DNA from: DTKD01 sp964494345
GTDB taxonomy: Bacteria > Armatimonadota > UBA5829
Direction: 5' to 3'
Assembly: GCA_964494345.1 (NCBI GenBank)
Contig: CAZBSI010000007.1
Span: forward strand, 1 to 64,000
Length of the DNA: 64,000 nucleotides
The notes below the pieces were generated by a model, which saw only the letters and a list, made by a program, of their open reading frames with translations, searched no databases and was not told where the DNA came from. Positions 27,922 through 36,980 of this stretch are shown here, piece after piece; within the stretch, counting starts at the first letter, position 1; every line of letters begins with the position of its first letter. The translations under genes were made by a program, and so were the position numbers.

Positions 27922-28047
27922 CTTTGGTATGGGATGTGGATGGCGTAACGTTGGCTGGTCGGACTTCGGACGTCGGAACTTGGACATCGAAAAAGCAGGA
28001 AGTACTCCCGTTTCGACAGAAGGAACATTGGGAAGCAGGAGGATTTT

Positions 28048-31000
28048 GTGAGGTATTTAGTGGTTTTATCAGCTATCTTGATATGTTTGTCGGCTGGACA
28101 GTGCTACTCCAAAACCAGGCAAAGCTTGTTCACACCGGAGCAGGTTAAACAGGCGAGAGAGAATGCACTGAACCAGGATTCTACGCGCAAGTCATTGGAG
28201 GTCACGAAACAGGAAGTCCAGTGGCTGATGGATATGTCCGACGAGGAGATTTGGGAGTTTATCCCTCCCGCAGAACAGGTGCGCGCCCTTAACGTGCGGT
28301 TTGGGGTTGGTTGCCCGATTCACGGCGCTGAGATATTCAAAAAAGGCGGGCATTATCCGTGGATTATGGACAGGGAGCACCCTTATAAAGTCAAATGCCC
28401 TATCGGCGGAGAAGTATATCCGACCAACGACTTCGATGCGTGGAACAAGGGCGGCAAGAAAGAAAAACTTGATACGACAGAGCCTTATGTCGACGACGGA
28501 TTTGGTTGGATTGATTCGGACGGAAACAGGTATTTCTTCGTCGCGCATTATAATTTCTGGCAGAGGTGGAGAACGGATATCCTTCCTGTTGTCCGGAAAC
28601 TGTCGTATGTTTATACCCTGACCGGGGACACCAGCTACTCACACAAAGCCGCCGTGATGCTGGCAAAGATTGCGTCGGAATACCCCGATATGAACTACAC
28701 CAAACAGGGCTATCACCTGACCTGGCCAAACAAATATCTCGGCAAAATTCTCGATTTGTGCTGGGAAGGGGGCGGGACGGTGATGCCGCTCACCAACGCA
28801 TACGACGAAATATACCTCAGCCTGGATTCTGACCAAGAGTTGAATCAATTTTTGGCTAAAAAAGGCATCACCAACTTCAAAGACCACTTCGAGGCCAACT
28901 TCCTGCAAGTGGCCGCCAGTGCGATATGTGATGGCACCATCGAAGGCAATATGAACCAGCAAAGCGAACTGGCGATAGTCGCGGCTGTTCTTGATAACAA
29001 CGACCCCGCCAAGGACCTTACCACCGAGCAGATGATAGACTGGATAATGAACGGCAAGGGAGAGATGAGCACCCTGCTGTATAATGGCGTCTGCCGCGAC
29101 GGGTCGGCCGCGGAGGAGTCGATCGGTTATATGGGTATATGGGCAAGCGCATTTTTGGAGCTTGCAAATAACATGAAACCGCTGGGCTATGACCTGATCA
29201 GCAATCCTCGTTTGAAAAAGATGGTGGATTTTTATATTCAGACCACCGTGGCCGGCAAGTTTTGCCCTTGCATAGGCGACGATAGAGGAGGTATGACGGG
29301 AGGGAAAAAGGCCGAGTGGGATCGTTATCTGCTCAAGAAGGGCTACGAAGCCTGGGGCGACCCGTTATATGCGCGGATATTAAATCAGACCAGTTGGCCT
29401 AGTGGCAGTTGGTACGAAAAACCGGAGGATTTCGAAAAGCAGGTAAAGGACGCCGCTAAGTATGGCAGTGGTATAGCGCTTAAGTCCAGAGATTTAGGCG
29501 GATATGGGCTTGGGATCTTCGAGACCGGCAAGGATGATAACAAGCGTGCGCTGGTGATGCATTACGGCACGTCGGGAGCGTGGCACGGGCACTACGATCG
29601 CCTGAATCTGGAGATGTGGGCTTACGGGACGTGCGTTATGCCGGATATGGGATATCCGGCTCTTTGGGGCGATAAAGCTTATACATGGACGCAGAGCACA
29701 CCATCGCATTACTGCGTGCAGATGGATCAGGATCGCCAGTATAAACTGGAGGGCGAGTTGAACCTCTTTGCCGTATCTCCTGATGTTCAAGTGATGGACG
29801 CTAACGCAGAGTTGGCCTATACGGATCAGGCCGGGATGTACAGGCGGACAGTGGCTATGGTGGACACATCCGACGCCGATTCGTATCTGGTGGATATATT
29901 CAGGGTCGAAGGCGGAAAGGTTCACGATTATATCTGCCACGGACTGCCGTTTGGCGAGTTCAGTATGGAAGGGGTTACACTCGGGCCGCCGCAGGCAAAA
30001 GGGACGCTGGCAGGGGAGGATATCGAGTTCGGACAGAAGATGCCGAACGGGCCGACTGGGGGATATCAGTGGCTCAAAAGCCCGCGCAGAGGTAAGACCG
30101 ACACCAACTGGAGCGCGAACTGGTATGTGAAGGATAAAGAACTCGGCCTGAAGATGACCATGCTCGGCGGGTGTGCTAAGGAAATCATAGTGGCGGACGG
30201 TGAGCCTGAAGCATTCCCCGAATATCCAGACAAAATGGAGTATGTGTTGGGCAGAAATGAGTCCAGCGCCTCTACTTATGTCTCGATAATTGAGCCTTAT
30301 AAGAAAAAATCTAACCTGGGCAGGGTTCTGGCGCTGAAACCGGACGGAGAGGCTTCAAAGAGCCTGGTTGCGGTGAAGGTCGGTTTGCCCTGCAGGACGG
30401 ATTATATTTTCAGCGATATCGACAGAAGCTGCGGCGCATCTTTTGAGTCGGGAAAGGTTGACTTCGAGGGCGCGTTCGGCTCGATTTCTGAGGATAACAG
30501 CGGAATGAGGTCGATGTGGCTGGTGAATGGAACGCTTCTTCGCAAAGGGAATCGTGCAATTCGGATGACGGGTAGCCCGCACGCGAAAATTGCCGCACTA
30601 AATTATAAAGCAAACACCATCACGCTTGATCGGGAAGCGCCGTCTGCTGAGGCGATAATTGGGCAGGTTATCGTGATATCCAACCCGAAGCACAGCGCGA
30701 GCTATACGGTGAAATCCGCCCGAATTGTGAATAAGCAGACCGTTCTTGAGCTGGAAGCCTCTTTGATCGAGGGGCTTGGGGTGATAGACTCTGTCGACGA
30801 GGGTGCCAAAACCGTTAAAACCAGCAACAGATTCGATGGTTACGGCATCAAATGGATGGGCAAGCGATTCTCCGGCCGGGCGATAGTAAACGAAGCGCTG
30901 ACTCAATCATGGCTCATTAACAGCTACAGCGATAGTAAGTGGCAAATCGACGCTCCGGACGGTTTCGCTAAATATCTTGAAACTGCTGATGGGAAGCTAA

Positions 31001-31179
31001 ATAAGCATTTCTATATTGGTGAGGCGAACGTCGGGGACGATGTGATGATACCCGCGATTGCCAGCGTTGTGAGGGATGGTGACGGCTACATAATGCGAGG
31101 CACGGCGCCGTTCGAGTTTACGGATTCCGATTCCAAGACCGTAAAAGTGACAGCAAAAATGCTCGGTGGGCAAGGATAA
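28048..31179 (+). CDS. Secreted heparinase II/III-like polysaccharide lyase
   Basis: A 1043-residue exported protein with an N-terminal signal peptide (MRYLVVLSAILICLSAGQCYS). The alpha-helical toroid occupies about residues 40-480. A heparinase II/III beta-sandwich follows, with the family motif WHGHYDRLNLEMWAYG at 512-527 (His513, His515 and Asp517 region). A C-terminal beta-rich extension of some 350 residues is unusual in length. It should degrade an acidic polysaccharide (alginate, heparin-like or other uronate polymer) outside the cytoplasm. GTG at 28048 follows GGAGG at a good spacing. The nearby sulfotransferase and PAPS genes make a sulfated glycan plausible, but the substrate cannot be read. 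Confidence 0.82.
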   Translation: MRYLVVLSAILICLSAGQCYSKTRQSLFTPEQVKQARENALNQDSTRKSLEVTKQEVQWLMDMSDEEIWEFIPPAEQVRALNVRFGVGCPIHGAEIFKKGGHYPWIMDREHPYKVKCPIGGEVYPTNDFDAWNKGGKKEKLDTTEPYVDDGFGWIDSDGNRYFFVAHYNFWQRWRTDILPVVRKLSYVYTLTGDTSYSHKAAVMLAKIASEYPDMNYTKQGYHLTWPNKYLGKILDLCWEGGGTVMPLTNAYDEIYLSLDSDQELNQFLAKKGITNFKDHFEANFLQVAASAICDGTIEGNMNQQSELAIVAAVLDNNDPAKDLTTEQMIDWIMNGKGEMSTLLYNGVCRDGSAAEESIGYMGIWASAFLELANNMKPLGYDLISNPRLKKMVDFYIQTTVAGKFCPCIGDDRGGMTGGKKAEWDRYLLKKGYEAWGDPLYARILNQTSWPSGSWYEKPEDFEKQVKDAAKYGSGIALKSRDLGGYGLGIFETGKDDNKRALVMHYGTSGAWHGHYDRLNLEMWAYGTCVMPDMGYPALWGDKAYTWTQSTPSHYCVQMDQDRQYKLEGELNLFAVSPDVQVMDANAELAYTDQAGMYRRTVAMVDTSDADSYLVDIFRVEGGKVHDYICHGLPFGEFSMEGVTLGPPQAKGTLAGEDIEFGQKMPNGPTGGYQWLKSPRRGKTDTNWSANWYVKDKELGLKMTMLGGCAKEIIVADGEPEAFPEYPDKMEYVLGRNESSASTYVSIIEPYKKKSNLGRVLALKPDGEASKSLVAVKVGLPCRTDYIFSDIDRSCGASFESGKVDFEGAFGSISEDNSGMRSMWLVNGTLLRKGNRAIRMTGSPHAKIAALNYKANTITLDREAPSAEAIIGQVIVISNPKHSASYTVKSARIVNKQTVLELEASLIEGLGVIDSVDEGAKTVKTSNRFDGYGIKWMGKRFSGRAIVNEALTQSWLINSYSDSKWQIDAPDGFAKYLETADGKLNKHFYIGEANVGDDVMIPAIASVVRDGDGYIMRGTAPFEFTDSDSKTVKVTAKMLGGQG

Positions 31180-31248
31180 TACGGTCGAGTTCGAGAAGTA
31201 ACAGGCAATGGGGCGACACCATCCGCCTGATTGAACATGGGGTGAAAA

Positions 31249-32571
31249 ATGTCCAAACAGATTTCCCGTAGAGATTTCCTGAAGGGCGCGGCGATCACCG
31301 GGGCTGGCCTGCTGATCCTGCGCGACAGCCGTATGGCGTTCGGCTATCCGGCTAATGAGACGCTTAATGTTGCGATTGTTGGCGCTGGGGGCAAAGGGGA
31401 CGTCAATATGCGCAGCGTCGCCAATGAGAAACAGAACATAGTGGCGATCTGCGACACGCGAGATGAGGTTCTCAATAAGCTGGCAAAGGACTTCCCGGAC
31501 GCCAAACGCTATGCCGACTATCGCAAGATGCTGAACCAGATGCATAAACAGATAGACGCGGTTGTGGTGAGCACGCCTGACCACACGCACGCTATTCCAT
31601 CTGTGATGGCGATGAAAATGGGCAAGCATGTCTATTGTGAAAAGCCGTTGACCCACTCTATTTATGAGGCCAGGGTTATGCGGGACGCGGCAAGGAAGTA
31701 TAAAGTGGCGACACAGATGGGCAACCAGGGCTCGGCCATGTCAGGGTTGCGCGAGTCGATTGAGGTGATCCGGTCCGGCGTGGTGGGGCAGATTAAAGAG
31801 ATTCACGTGTGGTCGAACAGGCCGGTGTGGCCGCAGGGCATACACAGGTTCACGGAAACCCCGCCGGTGCCGAATGATCTGCACTGGGACCTGTTCCTTG
31901 GCCCTGCCCCGAAACGGCCGTATCATCCTGGGTATCAGCCGTTTAACTGGCGCGGGTGGTATGACTTTGGAACCGGGGCAATCGGGGATATGGGTTGCCA
32001 TACCCTCAACACAGCATTCAGGGCTTTGGACCTGCGAAACCCGATAGTTGTACGCGCCAAATGTAATGAAAAAACAGATGAGAGCTACCCGAAAAGCTCG
32101 GTCATAACCTATACATTCCCGCAGAGAGGGAAGCTGTCGCCGCTGAAGATGACGTGGTATGACGGCGGTTTGAAGCCTCCGGCTGATCTTCTGGATGGAC
32201 GAGACTTGCCGGGCAGCGGAGTAGTCTACATCGGAGAAAAAGGCAAGATCTACTCTCCGGATGATTATGGAGCGGAGTACAGGCTGCTGCCTGAGGCGGA
32301 TTTTGCGGATTATAAGCCGCCGACCCCTACCCTGCCGCGTTCGCCGGGGCATTATGCCGAGTGGATTCGTGCCTGCAAGGGCGGAGAACCGGCGTTTTCG
32401 GAATTCGATTTCGCCACGGCTATCACCGAGACGCTGCTGCTGGGTAATCTGGCGATTATTACTACTGAGGAGCCGATTTATTGGGACCCGGATAATATGA
32501 AGGCGATCAATTGCCCGAAGGCGGATTATTGGATCAACCGGCCGTACAGAGAAGGCTGGACGCTTGGGTAA
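31249..32571 (+). CDS. Tat-exported Gfo/Idh/MocA-family oxidoreductase
   Basis: A 440-residue NAD(P)-dependent sugar dehydrogenase-like protein. A twin-arginine signal, SRRDFLKGAAITGAG, is at residues 6-20. The Rossmann fold follows (VAIVGAGGKG at 41-50, STPDHTHA, catalytic-site EKP at 131-133). It belongs to the large group of secreted Gfo/Idh proteins in Planctomycetota, Armatimonadota and Bacteroidota that act on sugar acids or glycans. It lies 69 bases after the heparinase-like gene, so it is probably part of the same polysaccharide-use unit. Confidence 0.88.
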   Translation: MSKQISRRDFLKGAAITGAGLLILRDSRMAFGYPANETLNVAIVGAGGKGDVNMRSVANEKQNIVAICDTRDEVLNKLAKDFPDAKRYADYRKMLNQMHKQIDAVVVSTPDHTHAIPSVMAMKMGKHVYCEKPLTHSIYEARVMRDAARKYKVATQMGNQGSAMSGLRESIEVIRSGVVGQIKEIHVWSNRPVWPQGIHRFTETPPVPNDLHWDLFLGPAPKRPYHPGYQPFNWRGWYDFGTGAIGDMGCHTLNTAFRALDLRNPIVVRAKCNEKTDESYPKSSVITYTFPQRGKLSPLKMTWYDGGLKPPADLLDGRDLPGSGVVYIGEKGKIYSPDDYGAEYRLLPEADFADYKPPTPTLPRSPGHYAEWIRACKGGEPAFSEFDFATAITETLLLGNLAIITTEEPIYWDPDNMKAINCPKADYWINRPYREGWTLG

Positions 32572-32602
32572 TTGTTCCGGAGGCTGGAGGTTGGGGGGCT
32601 AT

Positions 32603-32825
32603 TAACCGACAACCGTCAACCGGAAAAGCAGATTTCTCGCTGCGCTCGAAATGACGGGGGTGCTCGAAATGACGGGGAATGGGCTATGCGGCGGCGATTC
32701 GGAGATCGCCGCCGATCTTATTGATTGGGAGGTGATCCTGCGACTGCGCGCAGGATGACTATATTATGGCGCGCAGGATGACTAATAGGGTGGCGACACG
32801 AGACCGCCACCGATCTTATTGATTG
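32603..32825. repeat. Cluster of dispersed repeats
   Basis: In order: ACCGACAACCG (32604), AAAGCAGATTTCTCGCTGCG (32625) with GCTCGAAATGACGGGG duplicated, then GGCGGCGATTCGGAGATCGC (32692), TCCTGCGACTGCGCGCAGGA (32737) and GCGCAGGATGAC again. GCCGATCTTATTGATTGG (about 32709) recurs as ACCGATCTTATTGATTGG (about 32809). Nothing coding is seen in this 307-base gap. Confidence 0.75.
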
Positions 32826-32838
32826 GTCTGTTAGTGTT

Positions 32839-32880
32839 GTGGCCGGTGAGTGTAAAACCGGCCACTATTTTTGTTTTATT
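32839..32880 (+). terminator. Intrinsic terminator between convergent genes
   Basis: GTGGCCGGT (32839-32847) pairs perfectly with ACCGGCCAC (32857-32865), followed by TATTTTTGTTTTATT on the plus strand. It closes the heparinase-oxidoreductase unit and faces the end of the acyl-CoA dehydrogenase gene. Confidence 0.85.
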
Positions 32881-34045
32881 ATCTGTTCTTTCTTGCAGCT
32901 TCCGCTATAAGGCCACGGCCTATTTCGTCACGTTGGATCTGATTGGTGCCTTCGTAGATCTGAGTGATCTTGGCGTCTCGCATCATCTTTTCGACCGGAT
33001 ATTCCTTCATATAACCATATCCGCCGAAAACTTGGACGGCGTTGGTGGTGACTTCCATAGCCACGTCGGATGCCCAGCATTTGGACATCGCAGAGTATGC
33101 CGTCACCTTATCATCCGGCTGGGAATCTATCCATCTGGCCACGCTGTAGACCAGCGCGCGGGCCGATTCTACCTTCATAGCCATATCGGCAAGCATAAAT
33201 CGAAGGCCCTGGAATGCGGAGATCGGTTGGCCGAACTGCTCGCGCTCTCTGGAATAGTCGACCGCCAGCGATAATGCTCCCGAGGCAATGCCCAGAGCCT
33301 GAGCTGCAACCCCCGGCCTGGACTGGTCGAACGTCTTCATTGCGGTGAAGAACCCCGTCCCTCTTCGACCGAGCATATTTTCTTTGGGCACGCGGCAGTC
33401 CTGAAATATCAGTTCACGCGTTGCTGAAGCGCGTATGCCCATTTTGTCCTCTTTTTTACCGAACGAGAAGCCCTCGGTTCCTTTTTCTACCACAAAACAG
33501 GAAATACCCCTCGGCCCACGTTCCGGGTCGGTGATCGCAAAAATCGTGTAGATATCCGCCTCTCCGCCATTGGTGATCCATTGTTTGGTGCCGTTGAGGA
33601 TAAAATGATCTCCGTCTTCGACCGCTCGTGTCTGCATTGCAGCGACATTAGAACCGGCGTTGGCCTCCGTAAGCCCAAATGCGGCGATTGTGCCATCTGC
33701 GATCCTCGTCAGCCACTTTTCTTTCTGCTCCTCTGAGCCTGAGACAAGGATCGGGAACGTGCCGAGACCAGTCGCTGCAAACGCAAGGGCTATCCCGCCG
33801 TCCACCTTGGACAACTCCTCAGTCACGACGCACATGTTCATAATGGGGGAGTCCCCCGCCATCCCGCCGTATTTCTCATCGATAAACACGCGGAAAATGT
33901 CAGCAGCCGCCATATCCTTGACGATGGGCCACGGGAATTCGTTGGCCTCATCATAATGCGCGCTCACCGGCTTGATTTTCTTCTCCGCCAAATCCTTGGC
34001 GACATCTCTCATAAATATCTGCTCTTCAGTCAGAAAATAATCCAT
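32879..34045 (-). CDS. Acyl-CoA dehydrogenase
   Basis: A 388-residue flavoprotein that oxidises acyl-CoA to enoyl-CoA and passes electrons to ETF. N-terminal MDYFLTEEQIFMRDVAKDLA, FAD-binding AFGLTEANAGSN and QWITNGGEADIY, and the C-terminal QIYEGTNQIQ with the candidate catalytic Glu in the YEG motif. Closest in pattern to short-chain or butyryl-CoA dehydrogenases. ATG at 34045 follows GGAGG at a good spacing. No ETF or other beta-oxidation gene is adjacent. Confidence 0.93.
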   Translation of the reverse strand: MDYFLTEEQIFMRDVAKDLAEKKIKPVSAHYDEANEFPWPIVKDMAAADIFRVFIDEKYGGMAGDSPIMNMCVVTEELSKVDGGIALAFAATGLGTFPILVSGSEEQKEKWLTRIADGTIAAFGLTEANAGSNVAAMQTRAVEDGDHFILNGTKQWITNGGEADIYTIFAITDPERGPRGISCFVVEKGTEGFSFGKKEDKMGIRASATRELIFQDCRVPKENMLGRRGTGFFTAMKTFDQSRPGVAAQALGIASGALSLAVDYSREREQFGQPISAFQGLRFMLADMAMKVESARALVYSVARWIDSQPDDKVTAYSAMSKCWASDVAMEVTTNAVQVFGGYGYMKEYPVEKMMRDAKITQIYEGTNQIQRDEIGRGLIAEAARKNR

Positions 34046-34248
34046 CTGAAATACTGACCTCCTGAAATCGGGTTCCTAAAGCAACAAACACAACGCTTGT
34101 GCACCTATCGCTCCTATGTCGGTTCGCCGAACAATGCCTGGTTTCCTTCACTCATCCGCAAATGACTGAAACAGTCTCTGTCATTTTTGGTTTTAACCTT
34201 AGAGACGGTGGGAAATGTGCAGTACGCAACGAATTGGAGGTGACCGAA

Positions 34249-34428
34249 ATGCCTATCGATCCTGTATGCGGAATGATTGTTCCGGATGAACATTCATCTG
34301 TCTGCACTACCTACAAAAACAAGCACTATTGCTTCTGCAGCGAGGAATGCAAGGAAGAGTTCGACATGGATCCGGAGTTGTATACGGCCGAAGGCGATTT
34401 TAGTTTCGAAGAAGAAGAGGCGTTCTAA
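34249..34428 (+). CDS. YHS-domain protein
   Basis: A 59-residue protein. DPVCGMIVP at the start and HYCFCSEECKEEFDMDPELY are the YHS domain, a small metal-binding module also found in copper ATPases and some oxygenases. The tail is very acidic (DFSFEEEEAF). ATG at 34249 has GGAGG at 34236; a longer upstream frame lacks support. Confidence 0.85.
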   Translation: MPIDPVCGMIVPDEHSSVCTTYKNKHYCFCSEECKEEFDMDPELYTAEGDFSFEEEEAF

Positions 34429-34455
34429 AGCCCAGCGCATATACTAAGCTGCAGA

Positions 34456-34480
34456 CGTCCCGGCTCGTCGAGCCGGGACG
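34456..34480. terminator. Hairpin between convergent genes
   Basis: CGTCCCGGCT / AGCCGGGACG is a perfect 10-bp stem with a 5-base loop. No T-tract on either side is obvious, so it may serve both transcripts weakly. Confidence 0.5.
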
Positions 34481-34491
34481 ATATCGCTGGC

Positions 34492-35097
34492 TCACATAGT
34501 AGCTCTGTAGATGGCGTATTTATTCGGGTCCTGGCGGCTCCTCACAAATAGCACGCTGTCCGGCGCTGCCGTGTTGGCCAAAGCAAACAGGGTCTGTCCG
34601 GTGCGCAGAGAAAAGCCGGTGGGTGTGATATCCGCCTGGCCTGCGAGCAGGTATTTGCCGGTGGCCGACCACAGCTTCCCATCATATTCAAAGCTCGGAA
34701 ACAGCTCCGCTATCGTGCGATAGGGGTGTTCTACAACAGGCTGGTCGCGAGTGATGTCGCCCATCGGAAACATGTCTTTGATCGATATTTTATGGCTGCC
34801 TGCCTTCTTGGGAATCGGTTTGATCGGTTGCATAGGGGTAATCCGCACGACCGGGTCCGAAAGAGGTATATCCGGCGGCGGAAATGCCGGCACACCCAGA
34901 CCTGGGTCGGTTGCAATATCCGGCGAGCTTACACCAGATGATGGGGTTGGTTTTTCGGCAACCGTGGTTTTCGCCTTGTGCGCATCTTTACTGCTGCCAA
35001 GCGATGAAGCATACCATACCGAGCCAAACACCAGGAGGAATGCTGCCACTACGGCGACCCATACGATATTGGATGCGGGGTTCTTTTCGTTATTCAT
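34492..35097 (-). CDS. Single-pass membrane protein of unknown function
   Basis: A 201-residue protein with one membrane helix (about 11-31, NIVWVAVVAAFLLVFGSVWY), a Pro-rich linker rich in P, S and D (about 45-95), and a C-terminal globular part (about 120-201: FEYDGKLWSATGKYLLAG, then FALANTAAPDSVLFVRS). I recognise no family. It lies downstream of the FtsB-like gene on the same strand, separated by about 80 bases that contain two inverted repeats. Confidence 0.55.
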   Translation of the reverse strand: MNNEKNPASNIVWVAVVAAFLLVFGSVWYASSLGSSKDAHKAKTTVAEKPTPSSGVSSPDIATDPGLGVPAFPPPDIPLSDPVVRITPMQPIKPIPKKAGSHKISIKDMFPMGDITRDQPVVEHPYRTIAELFPSFEYDGKLWSATGKYLLAGQADITPTGFSLRTGQTLFALANTAAPDSVLFVRSRQDPNKYAIYRATM

Positions 35098-35122
35098 GGC
35101 CGTTTGCCCCCGAAAGGATGTT

Positions 35123-35160
35123 CAGTACTACATACTTAGTACTGGTACCCCGGAGGTACC
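35123..35160. promoter_or_regulatory. Two adjacent inverted repeats
   Basis: CAGTACTA (35123-35130) and TAGTACTG (35137-35144) form a perfect 8-bp inverted repeat with a 6-base spacer, immediately followed by GGTACC (35144) and GGTACC (35155). They lie between the FtsB-like gene and the membrane gene on the minus strand and could be operators or a weak terminator. Confidence 0.4.
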
Positions 35161-35176
35161 CGTCACAAAACGGCCG

Positions 35177-35548
35177 TCAATTCTTGCTTGCAGCAGGCTC
35201 TTCTGGGATAACCAGGGAGATTTCTCCCGGTTTCACAAATCCCTGTTTGCGCGCGGCCTGGGCTATGCCGCGAGGGGTCTTGCTGTAGGCCAACTGCCGG
35301 CGAAGTTTCTCGTTTTCGTCTCGCAGGTAATTATATTCGGCGACTATGCGGTCTCTTTCGCTTTGTTCGTTGCGGAGCAGCACCAGGGGGCGTCTGATTT
35401 TGTTCACAAGCAGCACTCCCGCCATAAGCACGATTACTATGCAGACCACCCGCGCAGCAATTGAGAGATTATTTCGAGTTCTTCGCCCAAGCCTGGCGGC
35501 AGGGCGGGTGTTGATGGTTCGTTTCTTGGTCGAATTACGAACGCTCAC
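35177..35548 (-). CDS. FtsB/DivIC-family septum formation initiator
   Basis: A 123-residue cell-division protein. A basic cytoplasmic N-terminus is followed by a membrane helix (about 30-48) and a coiled coil (about 55-88, with LRDENEKLRRQLAY), then the family C-terminal motif TPRGIAQAARKQGFVKPGEI. These partners of FtsL and FtsQ link the divisome. GTG at 35548 is chosen because GGAGG precedes it by nine bases; upstream codons in the frame have no site. Confidence 0.75.
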   Translation of the reverse strand: MSVRNSTKKRTINTRPAARLGRRTRNNLSIAARVVCIVIVLMAGVLLVNKIRRPLVLLRNEQSERDRIVAEYNYLRDENEKLRRQLAYSKTPRGIAQAARKQGFVKPGEISLVIPEEPAASKN

Positions 35549-35695
35549 TCGATCTGACCTCCGTGTCTGATGATTTCCAATACTACAACACCGCCTGCCC
35601 GTTGTCAATGCAAATTTGGCGTCGAAGGTGCAGGAGCCGTGTGCGTATAATAGTTATAATAGAATTATTAAGTGACAATAGTCGGAGGTAGTATT

Positions 35696-35926
35696 TTGAA
35701 CAAACCGGTTGCAGTGGTGCGCAGAGATATCATAGCCTCCACCGGGCCCACCATATATGGTATTTCGAGGATGGATAAGGTAAGATCGCCGCAAAACGAG
35801 CTTTTCACGTTTCTGGGAGTCAGCGACGGAATCGCCTATCTGGAACGTGATGATAAGACTAAAGGCAAAGCGTTTGTGGAAGTCGATACTGAACTCTTCG
35901 CGAAATGGAGAAAGGTGCTGACATAG
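35696..35926 (+). CDS. Small hypothetical protein
   Basis: About 76 residues (LNKPVAVVRRDIIASTG at the start, VDTELFAKWRKVLT at the end). I recognise no family. TTG at 35696 has GGAGG at 35684, seven bases before it; a GTG at 35672 has none. Two TATAAT-like boxes lie at 35646 and 35655. Its end overlaps the phosphatase gene by 22 bases, so the two form an operon. Confidence 0.6.
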   Translation: MNKPVAVVRRDIIASTGPTIYGISRMDKVRSPQNELFTFLGVSDGIAYLERDDKTKGKAFVEVDTELFAKWRKVLT

Positions 35927-36528
35927 AGGAACTTATTATCGTAAGACACGGGGAGCCGGATCATCTTGTAAATGACCTCACCGGCGGATGGACCAACAGC
36001 CATCTGACAGAGTTGGGGGTGCAGCAGGCGTCGCTTACTGGTGAGTATCTTGCAACACTGATCGGCAATCGTCAGCTATCGTTTTATGCAAGCGATCTGG
36101 CGCGTGCGGTGGAGACTGCGGAGCTGATGGCTATGTCTCTTCCAATCAGGCCGGAGTTGACCCCACAACTCAGAGAACTAAATAATGGCCAGGCCGCAGA
36201 TCTCACAAACACAGAAGCCGCTCGCATCGTCAATCCCATAACCCAGCCGCTGGTGGATTGGGTGCCGTATCCGGGGGCCGAGAACTGGCGACAGATGTCG
36301 GAGCGGGTGATCGGTTTTTTGGAATCGATTAAACGGGCTGAGGGCGTAACACTGCTGGTTATGCACGGCGGGTCTGCAAACGCAGCTATCTGCTGGTGGT
36401 TTGGCCTTGAAATTGGGCAGGCGAATATATCATTTGAACTCGACCCGTGCAGCGTCAGCCGGTTCAATGTGAACAAATGGGGAGAACGCAACGCGATAAA
36501 GATCAACGACACCGCTCATCTAATGTGA
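35905..36528 (+). CDS. Histidine phosphatase family protein
   Basis: A 207-residue member of the phosphoglycerate mutase-like branch. The catalytic motif is VRHGEPDH with the phospho-accepting His; a second His is in VMHGGSANA. The substrate could be a sugar phosphate, alpha-ribazole phosphate or other small phosphate. The long overlap with the small gene upstream implies coupling. The tail NKWGERNAIKINDTAHL is common to this subgroup. Confidence 0.88.
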   Translation: MEKGADIEELIIVRHGEPDHLVNDLTGGWTNSHLTELGVQQASLTGEYLATLIGNRQLSFYASDLARAVETAELMAMSLPIRPELTPQLRELNNGQAADLTNTEAARIVNPITQPLVDWVPYPGAENWRQMSERVIGFLESIKRAEGVTLLVMHGGSANAAICWWFGLEIGQANISFELDPCSVSRFNVNKWGERNAIKINDTAHLM

Positions 36529-36590
36529 CACGCAGGTAGAAGCGGCAGGCAGGCTTGTGGTCTGAAACGCAGAAGCAACGGATATTCCGG

Positions 36591-36854
36591 CTAGACAGCG
36601 GTTCTTTCCGGTTGACCTACCTCGATTAGCCCCAACAAAGCGGCCCGGCGCATCGCCTGAACTCGATTAGACACTTCCAGTTTTTCGTAAATCTTGGTGA
36701 GATGATAGTCGACGGTGCGCTTGCTGCAAAATAGTGCAAAAGCCACTTCGCGTGAGCTTTTTCCTTCCAATACAAGTGATAGAACCTGGGTCTCGCGTTT
36801 GGTCAGCTTTACTACTCTATTTTTCTGGTTATTGTCAGATTGCTCGATTGCCAC
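36591..36854 (-). CDS. Stand-alone LuxR/GerE-type HTH protein
   Basis: An 87-residue DNA-binding domain protein with no receiver. The HTH runs about 17-75: LTKRETQVLSLVLEGKSSRE, then SKRTVDYHLTKIYEKLEV. The GTG at 36854 follows GGAGA at a suitable spacing. Such single-domain GerE-like proteins bind DNA as dimers and may be regulated by abundance or by a separate partner. A decayed receiver domain lies just upstream on the other strand, which is curious but not direct evidence of a link. Confidence 0.82.
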   Translation of the reverse strand: MAIEQSDNNQKNRVVKLTKRETQVLSLVLEGKSSREVAFALFCSKRTVDYHLTKIYEKLEVSNRVQAMRRAALLGLIEVGQPERTAV

Positions 36855-36980
36855 GAAGTCTCTCCTTTCACAACCGGGGCCATCTGTGATGATGGCTGCG
36901 GTTGACAAACCATATAACAGGTATCGAAACGAACTCAAGGGGAGTCTATCCCCATGCAATACATGGGCTGAGCAGCGCTG

